DNA from: Parapristionchus giblindavisi
Taxonomy: Eukaryota > Nematoda > Chromadorea > Rhabditida > Diplogasteridae
Direction of reading: 5' to 3'
Assembly (NCBI GenBank): GCA_943737045.1
Contig: CALSFV010000054.1
Location: 496,001 to 560,000, forward strand
DNA: 64,000 nucleotides
Part shown: positions 16,041-26,598 of the stretch, one piece after another
Layout: every line of letters begins with the position of its first letter
Numbering within the stretch: the first letter of the stretch is position 1
Translations under genes and position numbers: made by a program
The notes under the pieces: model-generated
The model's database searches: none
The model's input: only the letters and a program-made list of their open reading frames with translations
What the model was told of the DNA's origin: nothing

Positions 16041-17933
16041 CTCACACAGAAAATTCTCTTACTTTTCAATTTCTTATTCGTTATATTTCTTATTTTTAAG
16101 AAATTATATAAGAAAGGGGCGGAGTTTACAATAAGAAATCAATTTCTTATCTACGAATTTCTTATAAATAAGAAATGCGTGATGATTTGAATGTCAGAAA
16201 TTCATTTCTTATACTTCATATTTCTTATATTTAAGAAAATTGCCTTTGAATTTCTTATTTTTTAAGAGAAATTCATAATTTTCTTAATTTTCTATTTCTT
16301 ATATTTAATTTATTTCCGTTTTTATTTTGTTTTTATGAATTAACTTTATTGATTAAATTAAAATAACGTTAGTTAATGATCCAAATGTTGTGTACTAAAT
16401 TTGGTGTGCGCCACAATGTACATATGTATACCGTAATCAGTGCGGGAAAATTTGGCCTTCAAACAGATCTATTTTTCTTGCGGTTGCTACGTCGTTTTCT
16501 TGTTCGTTATACTCGTTACTCTTCCATGTTACAGCATGCAGCTACTCCGTTTTCGCTACGTATTTAGTTGAATAACATCGATCTGTTGCAGAACAGTTAC
16601 GCAATATTTGAAGCCAAGCTCGCTAGTGCTGCACTTCACAAGCCCTCAAGCAAGAAGACTGTTGAAGCTATCAAGAAACTATTATCTGATGCACCTTGGT
16701 TGCTCGTAATCGGCTATGTGTCTTCAAGGACTCATCCCACGTCGCTCTCCAGGTATAACAGTTTCTCATTGTTCGCATAATGGGGTCTTTGTAGGTAGAT
16801 CTATTCGATACTCATCGACATGATCGTAGTTTCAACCTTGTAATGAGCATGATCATCATGAGTAAAGCCCTCAAGTGCGCTAACGACGATAAATACATGA
16901 TCTAGCATGATGATAATGGAGGAGTGCTACATTTTTCATTCTGTGACAGCAAGAGGGACAAGACAGGTAATTTAATGTCTGTTAACATTTAAGTTTATAT
17001 TAGTACAAAATGATTTTATAGGACGTTACTGTTAAAATGATTGATATTGATATGGAACATCTTGGCGTCCCTGATCAGTATCACTCTGAAGTAATCTCGA
17101 AGCCTTCAGCGGAATTCCAAAACGAGTTGGAAGGATCTGTCAATGTTATCTAACTCTCTTAATATTACTGCTGCTAAGTAGGTTGCCTTTTTTTATTTCA
17201 AATGAAAGCTTAATATTTATATGTACATTGTAGACTGGAGTGAATTTTACTGGAAATGGAGATACTGTTTTAGTTGTCACTTATTCTAGCACTAACAATG
17301 CTCATGATGAGAAGGTTTGCAACCTAGATTAGTTCATAAATCGATAATACCATCGTTTCAGGGAGGTATTTCGATAATAGTAAAGGAGCCGTCCAATTAA
17401 ACATGTGAATCAGTAATCCTTTCTATATGTAATGAAGTTCCTGTTATTGTTGAATATGATATGGAAGAGAATGGACGTCGATTCTGTCTTACACGAAGAT
17501 ATTGATGACGAAGATGGTTAACATGGTTAAAGTATAATCTCATATTATTTGCTTTCTCATTTCATTTGTCTTCGTACACCCAAATCAATTACGTTTTTGT
17601 ATTCCATGTGATGTTGTAGTTCCTTTTATCTTGATATGCCCTGTTCACATAAAGTGTTTTCATTTCTAGAATTGGAATAAGTATATACAAAGTAGCAGAA
17701 GTATCAGTATTAATCAATCAATAATATATTCTGTAGTGGCCAGGGTATAAGAAATTGAATTCTTAAAAATATCGTAGAAATAGATTTCTTATATTTTATA
17801 AGAAATCATTTTCTTACGGCAATAAGAAATTAAATCTCTTATAAAAAGTAAGAAATTCAATTTCGGAGAACGTATTGTAAGAAATACATTTCTTATTTCA
17901 ATTTCTTATATTTAAGAGAATTTTCTGTGTGAG
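16041..17933 (+). mobile_element. TA-flanked inverted-repeat element carrying a captured PCNA gene
   Basis: Terminal inverted repeats beginning CTCACACAGAAAATTCTC lie at both ends and are flanked by TA (16039-16040, 17934-17935). The uninterrupted A2 copy reads CTCTTACTCTTGCG at the same site, which confirms a TA target duplication. The subterminal regions (16060-16300 and 17745-17930) are filled with repeated AAGAAAT/ATTTCTT hairpin-forming motifs. The interior contains no transposase but does contain a PCNA pseudogene with introns. This is a non-autonomous Tc1/mariner-superfamily element, inferred from the TA duplication, of the gene-capturing kind. Confidence 0.85.
16592..17521 (+). pseudogene. 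pcn-1: PCNA (DNA sliding clamp) pseudogene inside a transposon
   Basis: Five exon-like blocks with GT-AG boundaries (16592-16752, 16795-16966, 17022-17178, 17234-17314, 17361-17521) follow the whole PCNA order. Visible motifs are IFEAKL, KDSSHVALQ, FDTHRHDRSFNL, MSKALKCANDD, IDIDMEHLGVPDQ, EVPVIVEYDMEE and the acidic C-terminus DDEDG followed by TAA. PCNA is the homotrimeric replication clamp. This copy has frameshifts in exons 1 and 3, in-frame stops in exons 2 and 5, and an apparently shortened third quarter, so it is not functional. Retained introns show capture at DNA level rather than by retroposition. The bordering inverted repeats belong to the host element. Confidence 0.88.
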
Positions 17934-18443
17934 TACTCTTGCGATTTACAAGAAATTTAATTTTCGATTTTTGCTAATTACACATATCTCACATTCAGCT
18001 GCAATTTTCAAAATTTTAGTAACTTGGATTTCTACGGGAATGTGACCATCATGTACATAATTGTCAGAGCTACAATATGTACTATGTCAGTGCTTGCCGT
18101 CTCTCTTCAATGAGGATAGAAGAGGAAAAATCTTAAAATCAGACACGAAAAAACTTATCCAGAACGATATGATATTTCTGTTCAGCTGTGTTTGTAAGAG
18201 TGCATGACATGTTATTCACCAATAAAAAGAAAAAAGTCCTAGCTATCGCGATTGAAAAGTTATGATTTTTTTTAAATTTTTAATTAATGCAACATATGTG
18301 AGCCGGGTTTGATCCTAAGGGCGTGTTCACTATAACTTTCATCGGTCTCCCCCCGGTATGTGTCTATGATGAAAGTATTGAGCCCCAGATCGAAAGTCCT
18401 CGCGAATGTCCGGACCATGCTCGAGTCTTACCGAGCCGGTCTC

Positions 18444-20446
18444 TTAAGAGTCCGGATCTGTAAGAGTCGACCATTTCGGCCAAATTTCGGACATCGCGCC
18501 AAGAATTTTGATTCAGGCCACTGTACTTTATGGGTGTAGGGTACCTTGGGCCCACATTACAAAATGGCACCCAAAGTGGCCCTAGCAGTGGAACGCGGCG
18601 TGCCAGGTGGGCGCCAAGTTTGAAAACTCGATTTTCATATTTTTTCAACCGAACAAGCTAGAGTCCAAATTTCTTCGGCATTGTGTTAGGCATGCCCAAT
18701 GTGCACAGAAACACTATTGAGATTAATTTTAAGCAATTCCTAGACTGATTTTTTGACCCAAATTTTCGGTTTTTTTCGATTTCTCGGCATCTCAATTTCA
18801 ATTCCGCATAAGTTCTCTAGTATATACATGTAGCCCAACTACTAGTGCATGTAACCCTGCTAGGCGGAAATCGATCTTGGATTGCGCGTGTCGGAAAAAA
18901 TCGGTCTGACCGTCTCCAACTTGACTCAGACTCGTTGTTTCATAATTTTTTGCTGCATTTTCAAAACGATTAGTGCGGAATTGTGGTCTACTCAAAGTTT
19001 AGAGGTGAGACTAGTAAAATGACACAAGAACCCCATCACTTGGATCAATTTGAAAATTTCGATTTTCACGACCCGGGGTCATGGTCGAAAATTTCAAAAT
19101 TTCTCAAGTTTGAAATGTTTTCATTTATGGTGCTTCCTGTGAAGTACTAATGATGTGAAGAATATTCAGCCAATGTTCAATGGCTGATCTCTCCTTTCAA
19201 CCATTTTTTCGAAAACTTTTATGTTGAATGCGTGCGAAAAAGTCAGAATTGTGCTTGAATCAGTTTCCATCTTACTTTCTGTAACATTCTATCTAAGCAC
19301 TTTGCAATGTACATAATCAATGTGAAAATCGTTATTTTGGAAAATTCAAAAAAATTAAATTGAGTGCCTACCTTCATGGAAAATTTCTGAAATATTGCAG
19401 TTTTTCGACTGGAATGCCGCGACAATTAGCAAATGACAACGACAATGTGATGTTTCATTTTGAGTAAACATAGTAGAACTTAAATCCCGGCATTCGACTC
19501 ACTTTTGAAAAATCGATTTCCATGACCCCGGGGTCATGGTGAAAAAATATGAATTTTCCAAAATTAACGATTTTCATATTGATTATGTACATTGCAAAGT
19601 GCTTAGATAGAATGTTACAGAAAGTAAGATGGAAACTGATTCAAGCACAATTCTGACATTTTCGCACGCATTCAACATAAAAGTTTTCGAAAAATGGTTG
19701 AAAGGAGAGATCAGCCATTGAGCATTGGCTGAATATTCTTCACATCATTAGTACTTCACAGGAAGCACCATAAATGAAAACATTTCAAACTTGAGAAATT
19801 TTGAAATTTTCGACCATGACCCCGGGTCGTGAAAATCGAAATTTTCAAATTGATCCAAGTGATGGGGTTCTTGTGTCATTTTACTAGTCTCACCTCTAAA
19901 CTTTGAGTAGACCACAATTCCGCACTAATCGTTTTGAAAATGCAGCAAAAAAATATGAAACAACGAGTCTGAGTCAAGTTGGAGACGATCAGACCGATTT
20001 TTTCCGACACGCGCAATCCAAGATCGATTTCCGCCTAGCAGGGTTACATGCACTAGTAGTTGGGCTACATGTATATACTAGAGAACTTATGCGGAATTGA
20101 AATTGAGATGCCGAGAAATCGAAAAAAAAACGAAAATTCGGGTCAAAAAATCAGTCTAGGAATTGCTTAAAATTAATCTCAATAGTGTTTCTGTGCACAT
20201 TGGGCATACCTAACACAATGCCGAAGAAATTTGGACTCTAGCTTGTTCGGTTGAAAAAATATGAAAATCGAGTTTTCAAAATTGGCGCCCACCTGGCACG
20301 CCGCGTTCCACTGCTAGGGCAACTTTGAGTACCATTATGTAATCAGGGCCCAAGGTACCCTACACCCATAAAGTACAGTGGCCTGAATCAAAATTCTTGG
20401 CGCGATGTCCGGAACATGGTCGAGTCTTACAGATCCGGACTCTTAA
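18444..20446. mobile_element. TTAA palindromic element, family B, copy B1
   Basis: This 2.0-kb near-perfect palindrome runs from TTAAGAGTCCGGATCTG to its inverse CAGATCCGGACTCTTAA. The arms match the arms of B2 (59093-62732). B1 lacks the coding spacer of B2 and part of the inner left arm, so it is a deletion derivative. Three copies of the motif CCATGACCCCGGGGTCATGG or a close variant occur (about 19065, 19525, 19815). Short ORFs in the arms mirror one another and are not genes. Confidence 0.88.
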
Positions 20447-20776
20447 TAGTAACTGAATTTTTCAACAATTCTCTTAAAGTTACATTTTTTCATACAACTT
20501 GATATTCCTTTTAGTACGACCAGTAACAATTTTGTACGTGAACCTTAGGTATCTTTATTCTGTACTCAACTAAGACGAAATAATGAAAAATAAAATGACT
20601 GAAATGAAAAGGCAATGTCTCATTATCAGCTGACGCATTCAATACATGTCCAGTAGTGGTTAAGATCGGTCCTGTTGAGTGGAATTCCTAAAAGAAAATG
20701 CGTATACAAATAAAACAGTCGTAATGATAATGAAACTATAAAAATCGACGTATCAAAAAATATTTTCAAAATTTTC
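20447..20776. other. 3' flank of chemoreceptor gene A
   Basis: AT-rich sequence without a recognised exon. It probably contains the 3' UTR of the minus-strand chemoreceptor gene that stops at 20777. Confidence 0.4.
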
Positions 20777-23700
20777 TCACACAAAATAGATCTTCCTCCA
20801 TCCAAAAATGAGTGCTCGAACTCGAGGAGAACATATCATAAGGACGATTGGAGCAGTGTATACGGCAAGAGCGTTGCAGTAATAATACTAGTAATAATAT
20901 CATTAATTATCGTAACAACCACTAGAAAAAGCAGCTCTTGATTGTTATGAAATCAAAATGAAATCATAGTTCGGAGACAATCTACTAATGATATCCAATA
21001 TGGCTTACAAGTGGATAGATCGCGTCTAAGAAGGGTTCATTCTCGAATGCGAAGCCAATGAATAGCAGAAACTAAATTATATTCAAATAAAATTTGGCAC
21101 ACAAATCTGTATAATATTTTAATGTGGCTATGTTACTGTAATGTGGCAAACTATGTTGTTTCGTCAAAATATCTCTTTCTTTGTATATTCATGGTAAGCT
21201 TTTTTAATGGGTTCAGCAAACCTGATGTATCGCTTTGAGTAGATGACTTATCGTACATGTCGATACTATTATAAACATGTTCCTTTGTTGTTTGTATATT
21301 TCCAATTGGAATTTTCCCTGAAAATTCGCAAAATTTTCAAGCGCCGAATGTAATGTATCACGCTATCTTAGAAAATCGACATATGTGCGGTATCGATGAA
21401 AAATGAATTTTCATGTTTTATGTGTGATAATTACAGGCTCCATAAGTGAAGTACACTGGTACTTGGAAATTGCTTCCAATTGAAAATTCGCTTCAGGGGG
21501 TGACCACACAACGATTTGGCGCCTTTTCCTAAAAGGTTTATTTCGATGCCAATCGATTCGGGAGTGGGCGCAATGGACTCCTTCGCTAATTCTAAGAAAC
21601 CATTGTCCAGGGGTTTTTATAACGAAAATCGTAATTATGGTGTGCACCTACAGTAATCCCAAATCGGTTAATTTGGAAATTTAGTAGTTTTAAACATATT
21701 TCACCGCTGTTCTTGACATGATTGAGGTATACGACTACTCCTCATCTTCGGAGTGCATCTATTCCCAGGTGCTGATTTCGCAGAAAATTGACATTTTTCG
21801 TAAATTGATCAGTATTCCGTTGTTTGTTATTCATTATCGATAAAAATTGGATCGCTATACCATAGTTTCATCTATACAAACGTACTAAAAATGAAGAGAA
21901 ACGGTTGACTTTGAAGAAAGTTATTGCTGAAAAACCAAAATATCATAAAATGTTGACCAGCACTGAACAGGTGCACTCCGAAGACGTGGAGTAGTTATAT
22001 ACCTCAGACATGTCAAGAACAGCGGTGAAATATGTTTAAAACTACCAAATTTCCAAATTAACCGATTTGGGATTACTGTAGGTGCACACCATAATTACGA
22101 TTTTCGTTATAAAAACGATGTTTTCACAAAATATGTATTTTTTAAAAATTATGATTTTTAAACTGAAGCTGTGTTATGATATGTAGAAGCGATTGAGCAA
22201 ATAAAAAGTTGTAGGCATGTTATGGTGAACTAGTGAAAATTAATTAAATGTGAAATTTTTTTCGAAAATTCCCGATTCCGGCGTTCGTTGATCATTGATC
22301 AAAAAACTCCACTGGACAATAGTTTCTTAGAATTAGCCAAGGAGTCCATTGCACCCACTCCCGAATCGATTGGCATCGAAATAAACTTTTTAGGAAAAGG
22401 CGCCAAATCGTTGTGTGGTCACCCCCTGAAGCGAATTTTCAATTGGAAGCAATTTCCAAGTACCAGTGTACTTCACTTATGGAGCCTGTAATTATCACAC
22501 ATAAAACAGAAAAAATCATTTTTCATCGATACCAAAAAATATTCCAGTTATTGAATTCTCTCAGATAGTGCTTTATGTATTGTTTTTATCAATTAATGAG
22601 TCAACCATCATCTAGCACATATGTGCATAGCATTTTCCACGGGTTGGGTTTTGTGACTATTGGGAATGATTTGGTTTTTTGCTCTGTACGGGTTTGATGT
22701 ATTATGTTTACCTGAGCAAGATTAATTACTCGTCGAAATTGACGAGTCGTAAGAATAGTAAATACTACACTAACAATAATATACACTGAATAAACACAGA
22801 ATACTCCTAGTTTCATAGTCTGAAAAACGTAAGAAATGTTAAATAATTTCAATTAAACGTGATACGATATTGCATATTTCTTATCATATGAGTCTGCCGC
22901 TTTGTTTTATTCACCAGAAAAAGTATGATACATGTATTGATTAGTTGATTGGAAGGCTAAAGACGATATGCTACAAACCGCTTTCTCTTCAGGGTAAAAT
23001 CCAATTATGTAAATTTGTCCGTCACGTTCGGCTAGTAAGAAATGGACAAATAAAAATGGAATACTAGACAATGCTGGAATTATAAATTGCCATGCGAGAA
23101 TGATCAAAGTAATTTTCCTTGACCATAACTGAAAAAAATCTTCAATTGGTTGGAAATATTACAAACAAACTAATCCCCAGATGCACTTGGTCGGATGAGA
23201 ATAGTGGAAAGAGAATCAACTGCACTAATGAATATACAAAGTATGACAGTTGTTCTCATCCTGTCGGTTCTCATTCCAGACCTAGACCACACCAGACCAG
23301 ACCAGATCAGGTCTCATCCGACCTAGAGGAGGGCCATAACATGTAATAGAGAAGTAAGAACTTATAATTCACATTTTCCACTAATTCAGCACTCCGAAAC
23401 ACACAGTATCGATGAATTATGATCACTGATTTTCCTATAGTTGAGCCTGCCGCAGCTGTGTTATTAATAATCTGATTGTAAAAAATAAATAATTTTCAAG
23501 ATTTGGATAATTGTTTACACACCCATGCCATCTTGTGAGCCCATCCATATTCAATCGTGAACTTTCCATCAGTCAAACCTGTTGCAATGCAAAGAATTCC
23601 ACATATTCCTATAACTACAACTTTCTTTAACGATCTATTGCAAATGGACATGCCTGTGCTGACAAAGAAAGTGTAGAATGGTGCCTGAAAAAATAAAATT

Positions 23701-23828
23701 TGTCGTGCAAAATAGAATATTTTAAACTGAATCTTAAAATGAGCTTCATTTGCAAAAGCTATACGAATAATCACGTAGAAGTAGAGAGTAGACAGTATTG
23801 TATCCGGTAGAAAATCATATACAACCAT
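20777..23828 (-). CDS. nematode 7TM chemoreceptor (serpentine receptor), gene A
   Basis: Seven exons join in frame to about 310 residues: 23523-23828, 23373-23471, 22979-23128, 22712-22819, 21222-21317, 21009-21071 and 20777-20887. Hydrophobic segments include DTILSTLYFYVIIRIAF (TM1), VVVIGICGILCIATGL (TM2), an IIIHRYCVF segment after TM3 in the DRY position, ILAWQFIIPALSSIPFLF (TM4), VFCVYSVYIIVSVVFTIL (TM5), NMFIIVSTCTISHLL (TM6) and a TM7 ending NALAVYTAPIVLMI. Class is probably srv/srg/sru-like and is not certain. Gene B (26599-29234) is a tandem paralog with the same exon layout. In exon 1 a 48-bp segment (23685-23732) occupies the place of gene B intron 1. Its donor is AT instead of GT and it is read through in frame, so function is uncertain. 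Intron 4 (21318-22711) contains palindrome D. Confidence 0.8.
21389..22533. mobile_element. palindromic element, family D
   Basis: Inverted arms begin GGTATCGATGAAAAATGA (left, 21389) and end with the complement at 22533. The left arm is about 370 bp. The right arm has an extra ~180 bp near 22110-22290 that the left arm lacks. It contains CCAAATCGTTGTGTGGTC-type sequence in both orientations and no intact ORF. It lies in intron 4 of chemoreceptor gene A. Confidence 0.75.
23186..23333. mobile_element. small inverted-repeat element, family G
   Basis: The ends CTTGGTCGGATGAG and CTCATCCGACCTAGAG are inverted. Sequence related to this element lies in introns of the bZIP gene (35546-35685, and a degenerate one near 34424-34600). 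It sits in an intron of chemoreceptor gene A and contains a short ACCAGACCAGACCAG-like tract. Confidence 0.55.
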
Positions 23829-24368
23829 ATCGTATAAAGATTACGCCAGCTGATCCGAATGCGATCCTGATTAATTTATTTGTATTAAGACCATTTGTAA
23901 ATAAACAGAACCAAAAATTATAGATAGGTGTGAAAGTGTAGGATAAGGAAAAGTAGTGCTAATTTATGATAACATTAACTATGTTGTTTCATGGCAACGC
24001 CGATGATAAAATTATCGGCTGTAAATAATTTTCGTTTGCAATCTCTGCAAAAATACTATGCATATTGAGAGAAATGAGTAAATTGTGTATCTACGGTGAT
24101 GAATATTCGTTTCGTGTGAAACGTTAAAGAAACACAACGAGTTCATTTGAAACAACGCTCTCTTGTAGACAAAGAAAGTGAGAGAGGATTACCAGAGTGG
24201 ATAGTTTCACATTATCTCGGGGTGTACCTTTAAAGGGATAACTGTTTTCTAGAGCGATATCGAATACACATATCACCGCATTTGAAATGCCTATGAAGAG
24301 GAAAAATGCGTCAAAGCGAAATTTTATAAGTAACTTTTTTTTAACTTTTTAAATTTTTAAAAAATGCA
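23829..24368. other. upstream region of chemoreceptor A with a MITE fragment
   Basis: The first 330 bp show no gene. Around 24155-24237 a segment ending TCTCGGGGTGTACCTTTAA resembles the right end of family J MITEs, with its left end degenerate. Confidence 0.4.
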
Positions 24369-24715
24369 TTAAAGGTGGTGTCCGGGCAATATTTTCGTGA
24401 ACAAACTGTGAAGACAGAAAGATAGCAAAAATTATTCTGCATACCTTACATAAATTAGTATGCTAATTTAGCTTATTGATCGATAGAATCATGAATGAAT
24501 CCATGCTTGATGTACAGGCAAAGGCGCGAAGTTTTGAAAATAGGAAAGTTCAGCAATAGGTTTCGAACCCGCGACGTTACGCTTACTAGTGAGCACTTTT
24601 ACCACTGCGCTACGGGATTGATGAATGGTCGTGCTAATTTCTTGCATATAACTTGTCCCCTGCATAATACATATGTTATACATTTGCATAGACATTCGAT
24701 GGCCTCCATCTTTAA
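24369..24715. mobile_element. TTAA MITE with tRNA-like core (family K)
   Basis: The element starts TTAAAGGTGGTGTCC and ends CCATCTTTAA. On the minus strand it contains TAGCGCAGTGGTAAAAG (A-box-like) and GGGTTCGAAACC (B-box-like). It shares ACAAACTGTGAAGACAGAAA and AATTAGCTTATTGAT-type flanks with the copies at 39712-40060 and 49399-49777. It encodes no protein. Confidence 0.75.
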
Positions 24716-24718
24716 GTG

Positions 24719-25138
24719 TTAAAGGGAAAGTAACCCCTTGAAAAAAAAACAAAGTCCGGAAAATCAGTTTTAAATTCCCGCGAATTTCAATTTGCGTCTC
24801 GCAACGGTAACTCTATCACAACATACGATGTGTTGCCTGAAATTGATTGAATAGTAACTTTGCATACTAGTTTTGCATGCCATACGGATCGGCTTGTTAT
24901 ATGCAAATCACCATATGCATATCACATCAAACCTTATCCCTCGCCTTACACCAACACCTTCAACTAACACCCATTGTCCAATGGTAAGTGTTCAGTAAAA
25001 TGATCGATCAAGCGTGGTCGAGTCCTTAACCTGCTAGTGATTTTTGCACATTATTTCCTATATCTGTGGTAGAGTTCGTGTTGGGGAACACTGGCGGGAA
25101 TTCAAATGCTGAAAAGTAGAGGGGTTACTATCCCTTTG
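24719..25138. mobile_element. MITE-like inverted-repeat element (family L)
   Basis: The left end TTAAAGGGAAAGTAACCCC and the right end GGGGTTACTATCCCTTT are inverted, about 420 bp apart, directly abutting the family K element. The interior is non-coding. Confidence 0.55.
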
Positions 25139-26598
25139 AGAGTATAAGTTTGGAGATTTGAAAAAGTGCACTGCTAAACCTCAACTCTTGAAAAAACGCA
25201 ATCAACTGTACAGTGCGCATATAAATTGCCGCTTAAATGCACATGATTCACTTAGGATTTTCTTAAATATAGAATAAATTTTCTTACTTTGATTTGCACT
25301 TTCAGGAGAGAGTAGGATGCACTTTACGGTGTCCACCGTCACAGACGCAAGTCCTGTCGGAAGAGCTACCGCTGTTGCAAATAATAGTTATTTTTAGATT
25401 TAAATATATAAATAACTTTATTTTGCCGATTGTGGTCGACTGGGTCGACATTAGGGTTCTCAAAAGAGTCTTGTGAGTTGCTCGCATCCAATTGTTCGAC
25501 TTTACAGTCGTCTTGCTCTTTCTTCCTTCTTGCGAACTTCACAAAGACAAATGATGTCGGCTCCGTGGTTTGATCGAATAAACTGACCTTCCATCGGAGG
25601 CATAGTTGACCGGTAGATTTGGAGGTCCAAATACCTCAATTACAATTACGTAAATTCAACGTAGTTGAAACGAAAAATAAGCAGACGGATACTCTTTGCT
25701 ATAACGTAAGATACGAAGTGTACAACAGACCAACGTGCTCGAATTATTATTTGCCGAAAATGGGAATAAATGGAAATAAATGACCATGTCAAAAGTACAG
25801 TAGCCAATGACTACCAAACCAGTGAAGATATTAATACCTTGTGCTCTACTAAAAATTAATCCATATCATTACATGTAGCGGCCGTATGCAAGAACCGTTT
25901 TCCAGGTTCTTGACTACATTAGAAGACAAGAAAAAATAGTAATGAAAGTTCACTACTTATTAAAGAATACTTTATTGCTCATATAAAAACCACGAATTAT
26001 TTGTAAGAGATAAAGAACAATGACCATTTCTTTTTTGCATCCTTCTGATGAGTAAACACTCTCCTGTTTATATCAAATCAGTGCGGCGAAGGTCAGACGG
26101 GTTAGGTGGAGAAGTATTCGAGATGAAGACGAGAGAGTGTAGGCGAAATAGTTGGTTCAGAGCATTTCGTTGTTACATCCGTTTTCTTGGTATTTACCAC
26201 AGATTTCACATTTTCTCACATTTTATACGTACAATATTTGAGCCAGCTATCCTGAGTTCATCGATAAACAACTCTCAAATGGACTGACAAATGAAGTGAA
26301 TCATAAATACATTCCAGTTTAGAACAAATTATAGGATAACACCAAATAACACACTTGAAGTTCACCGTGACCAATTGCAATGAGCTACACATTTGGGCAT
26401 CTAGTGGAAGATGCCAATCTCCTTGATTGTCTTGAAGCTTGAATATTGATTATTGATTGATTATGATGACGATGTTTTGATTACAATGATTGTTTTTTGA
26501 TGGATGATATTAGATGAGGGCGGTCCAAATGAGTTGGAATTTCTGAAAATAGAAATAAGGATTCTTCAAAAAAGTGAAATTTCGTTCGTTGTTTATTT
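25139..26598. other. intergenic region between chemoreceptor genes A and B
   Basis: No gene is supported. At about 26070-26250, TATATCAAATCAGTGCGGCG, a GGGTTAGGTG stretch and ATTTTATACGTACAATA recur in the spacer of palindrome H (51230-51390), so this is a dispersed repeat of unknown type. Short ORFs on both strands lack recognisable features. Confidence 0.4.

Larger units (their letters stand above)
15616..18447. mobile_element. TTAA palindromic element, family A, copy A1 (left end truncated)
   Basis: The right half (17934-18447) matches the right arm of copy A2 (53760-54297) and ends in GAGCCGGTCTCTTAA. The left half begins abruptly near 15616 with GGCTCAAACCCGGCTCACAT, inverted to the right arm, but lacks the terminal ~140 bp including TTAA. 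It also lacks most of the central spacer of A2. A 1.9-kb inverted-repeat element (16041-17933) is inserted in its middle. The TTAA at the right end is shared with the next element, B1. Confidence 0.75.

Noticed and set aside
18364..20100. Mirrored ORFs of 60-94 codons on both strands
   Set aside because: They arise from the inverted arms of palindrome B1 and appear again in B2; no coding motif.
21411..22491. Mirrored ORFs of 67-78 codons containing PPEANFQLEAIS-type sequence
   Set aside because: They are arm sequences of palindrome D and lie in an intron of the chemoreceptor gene.
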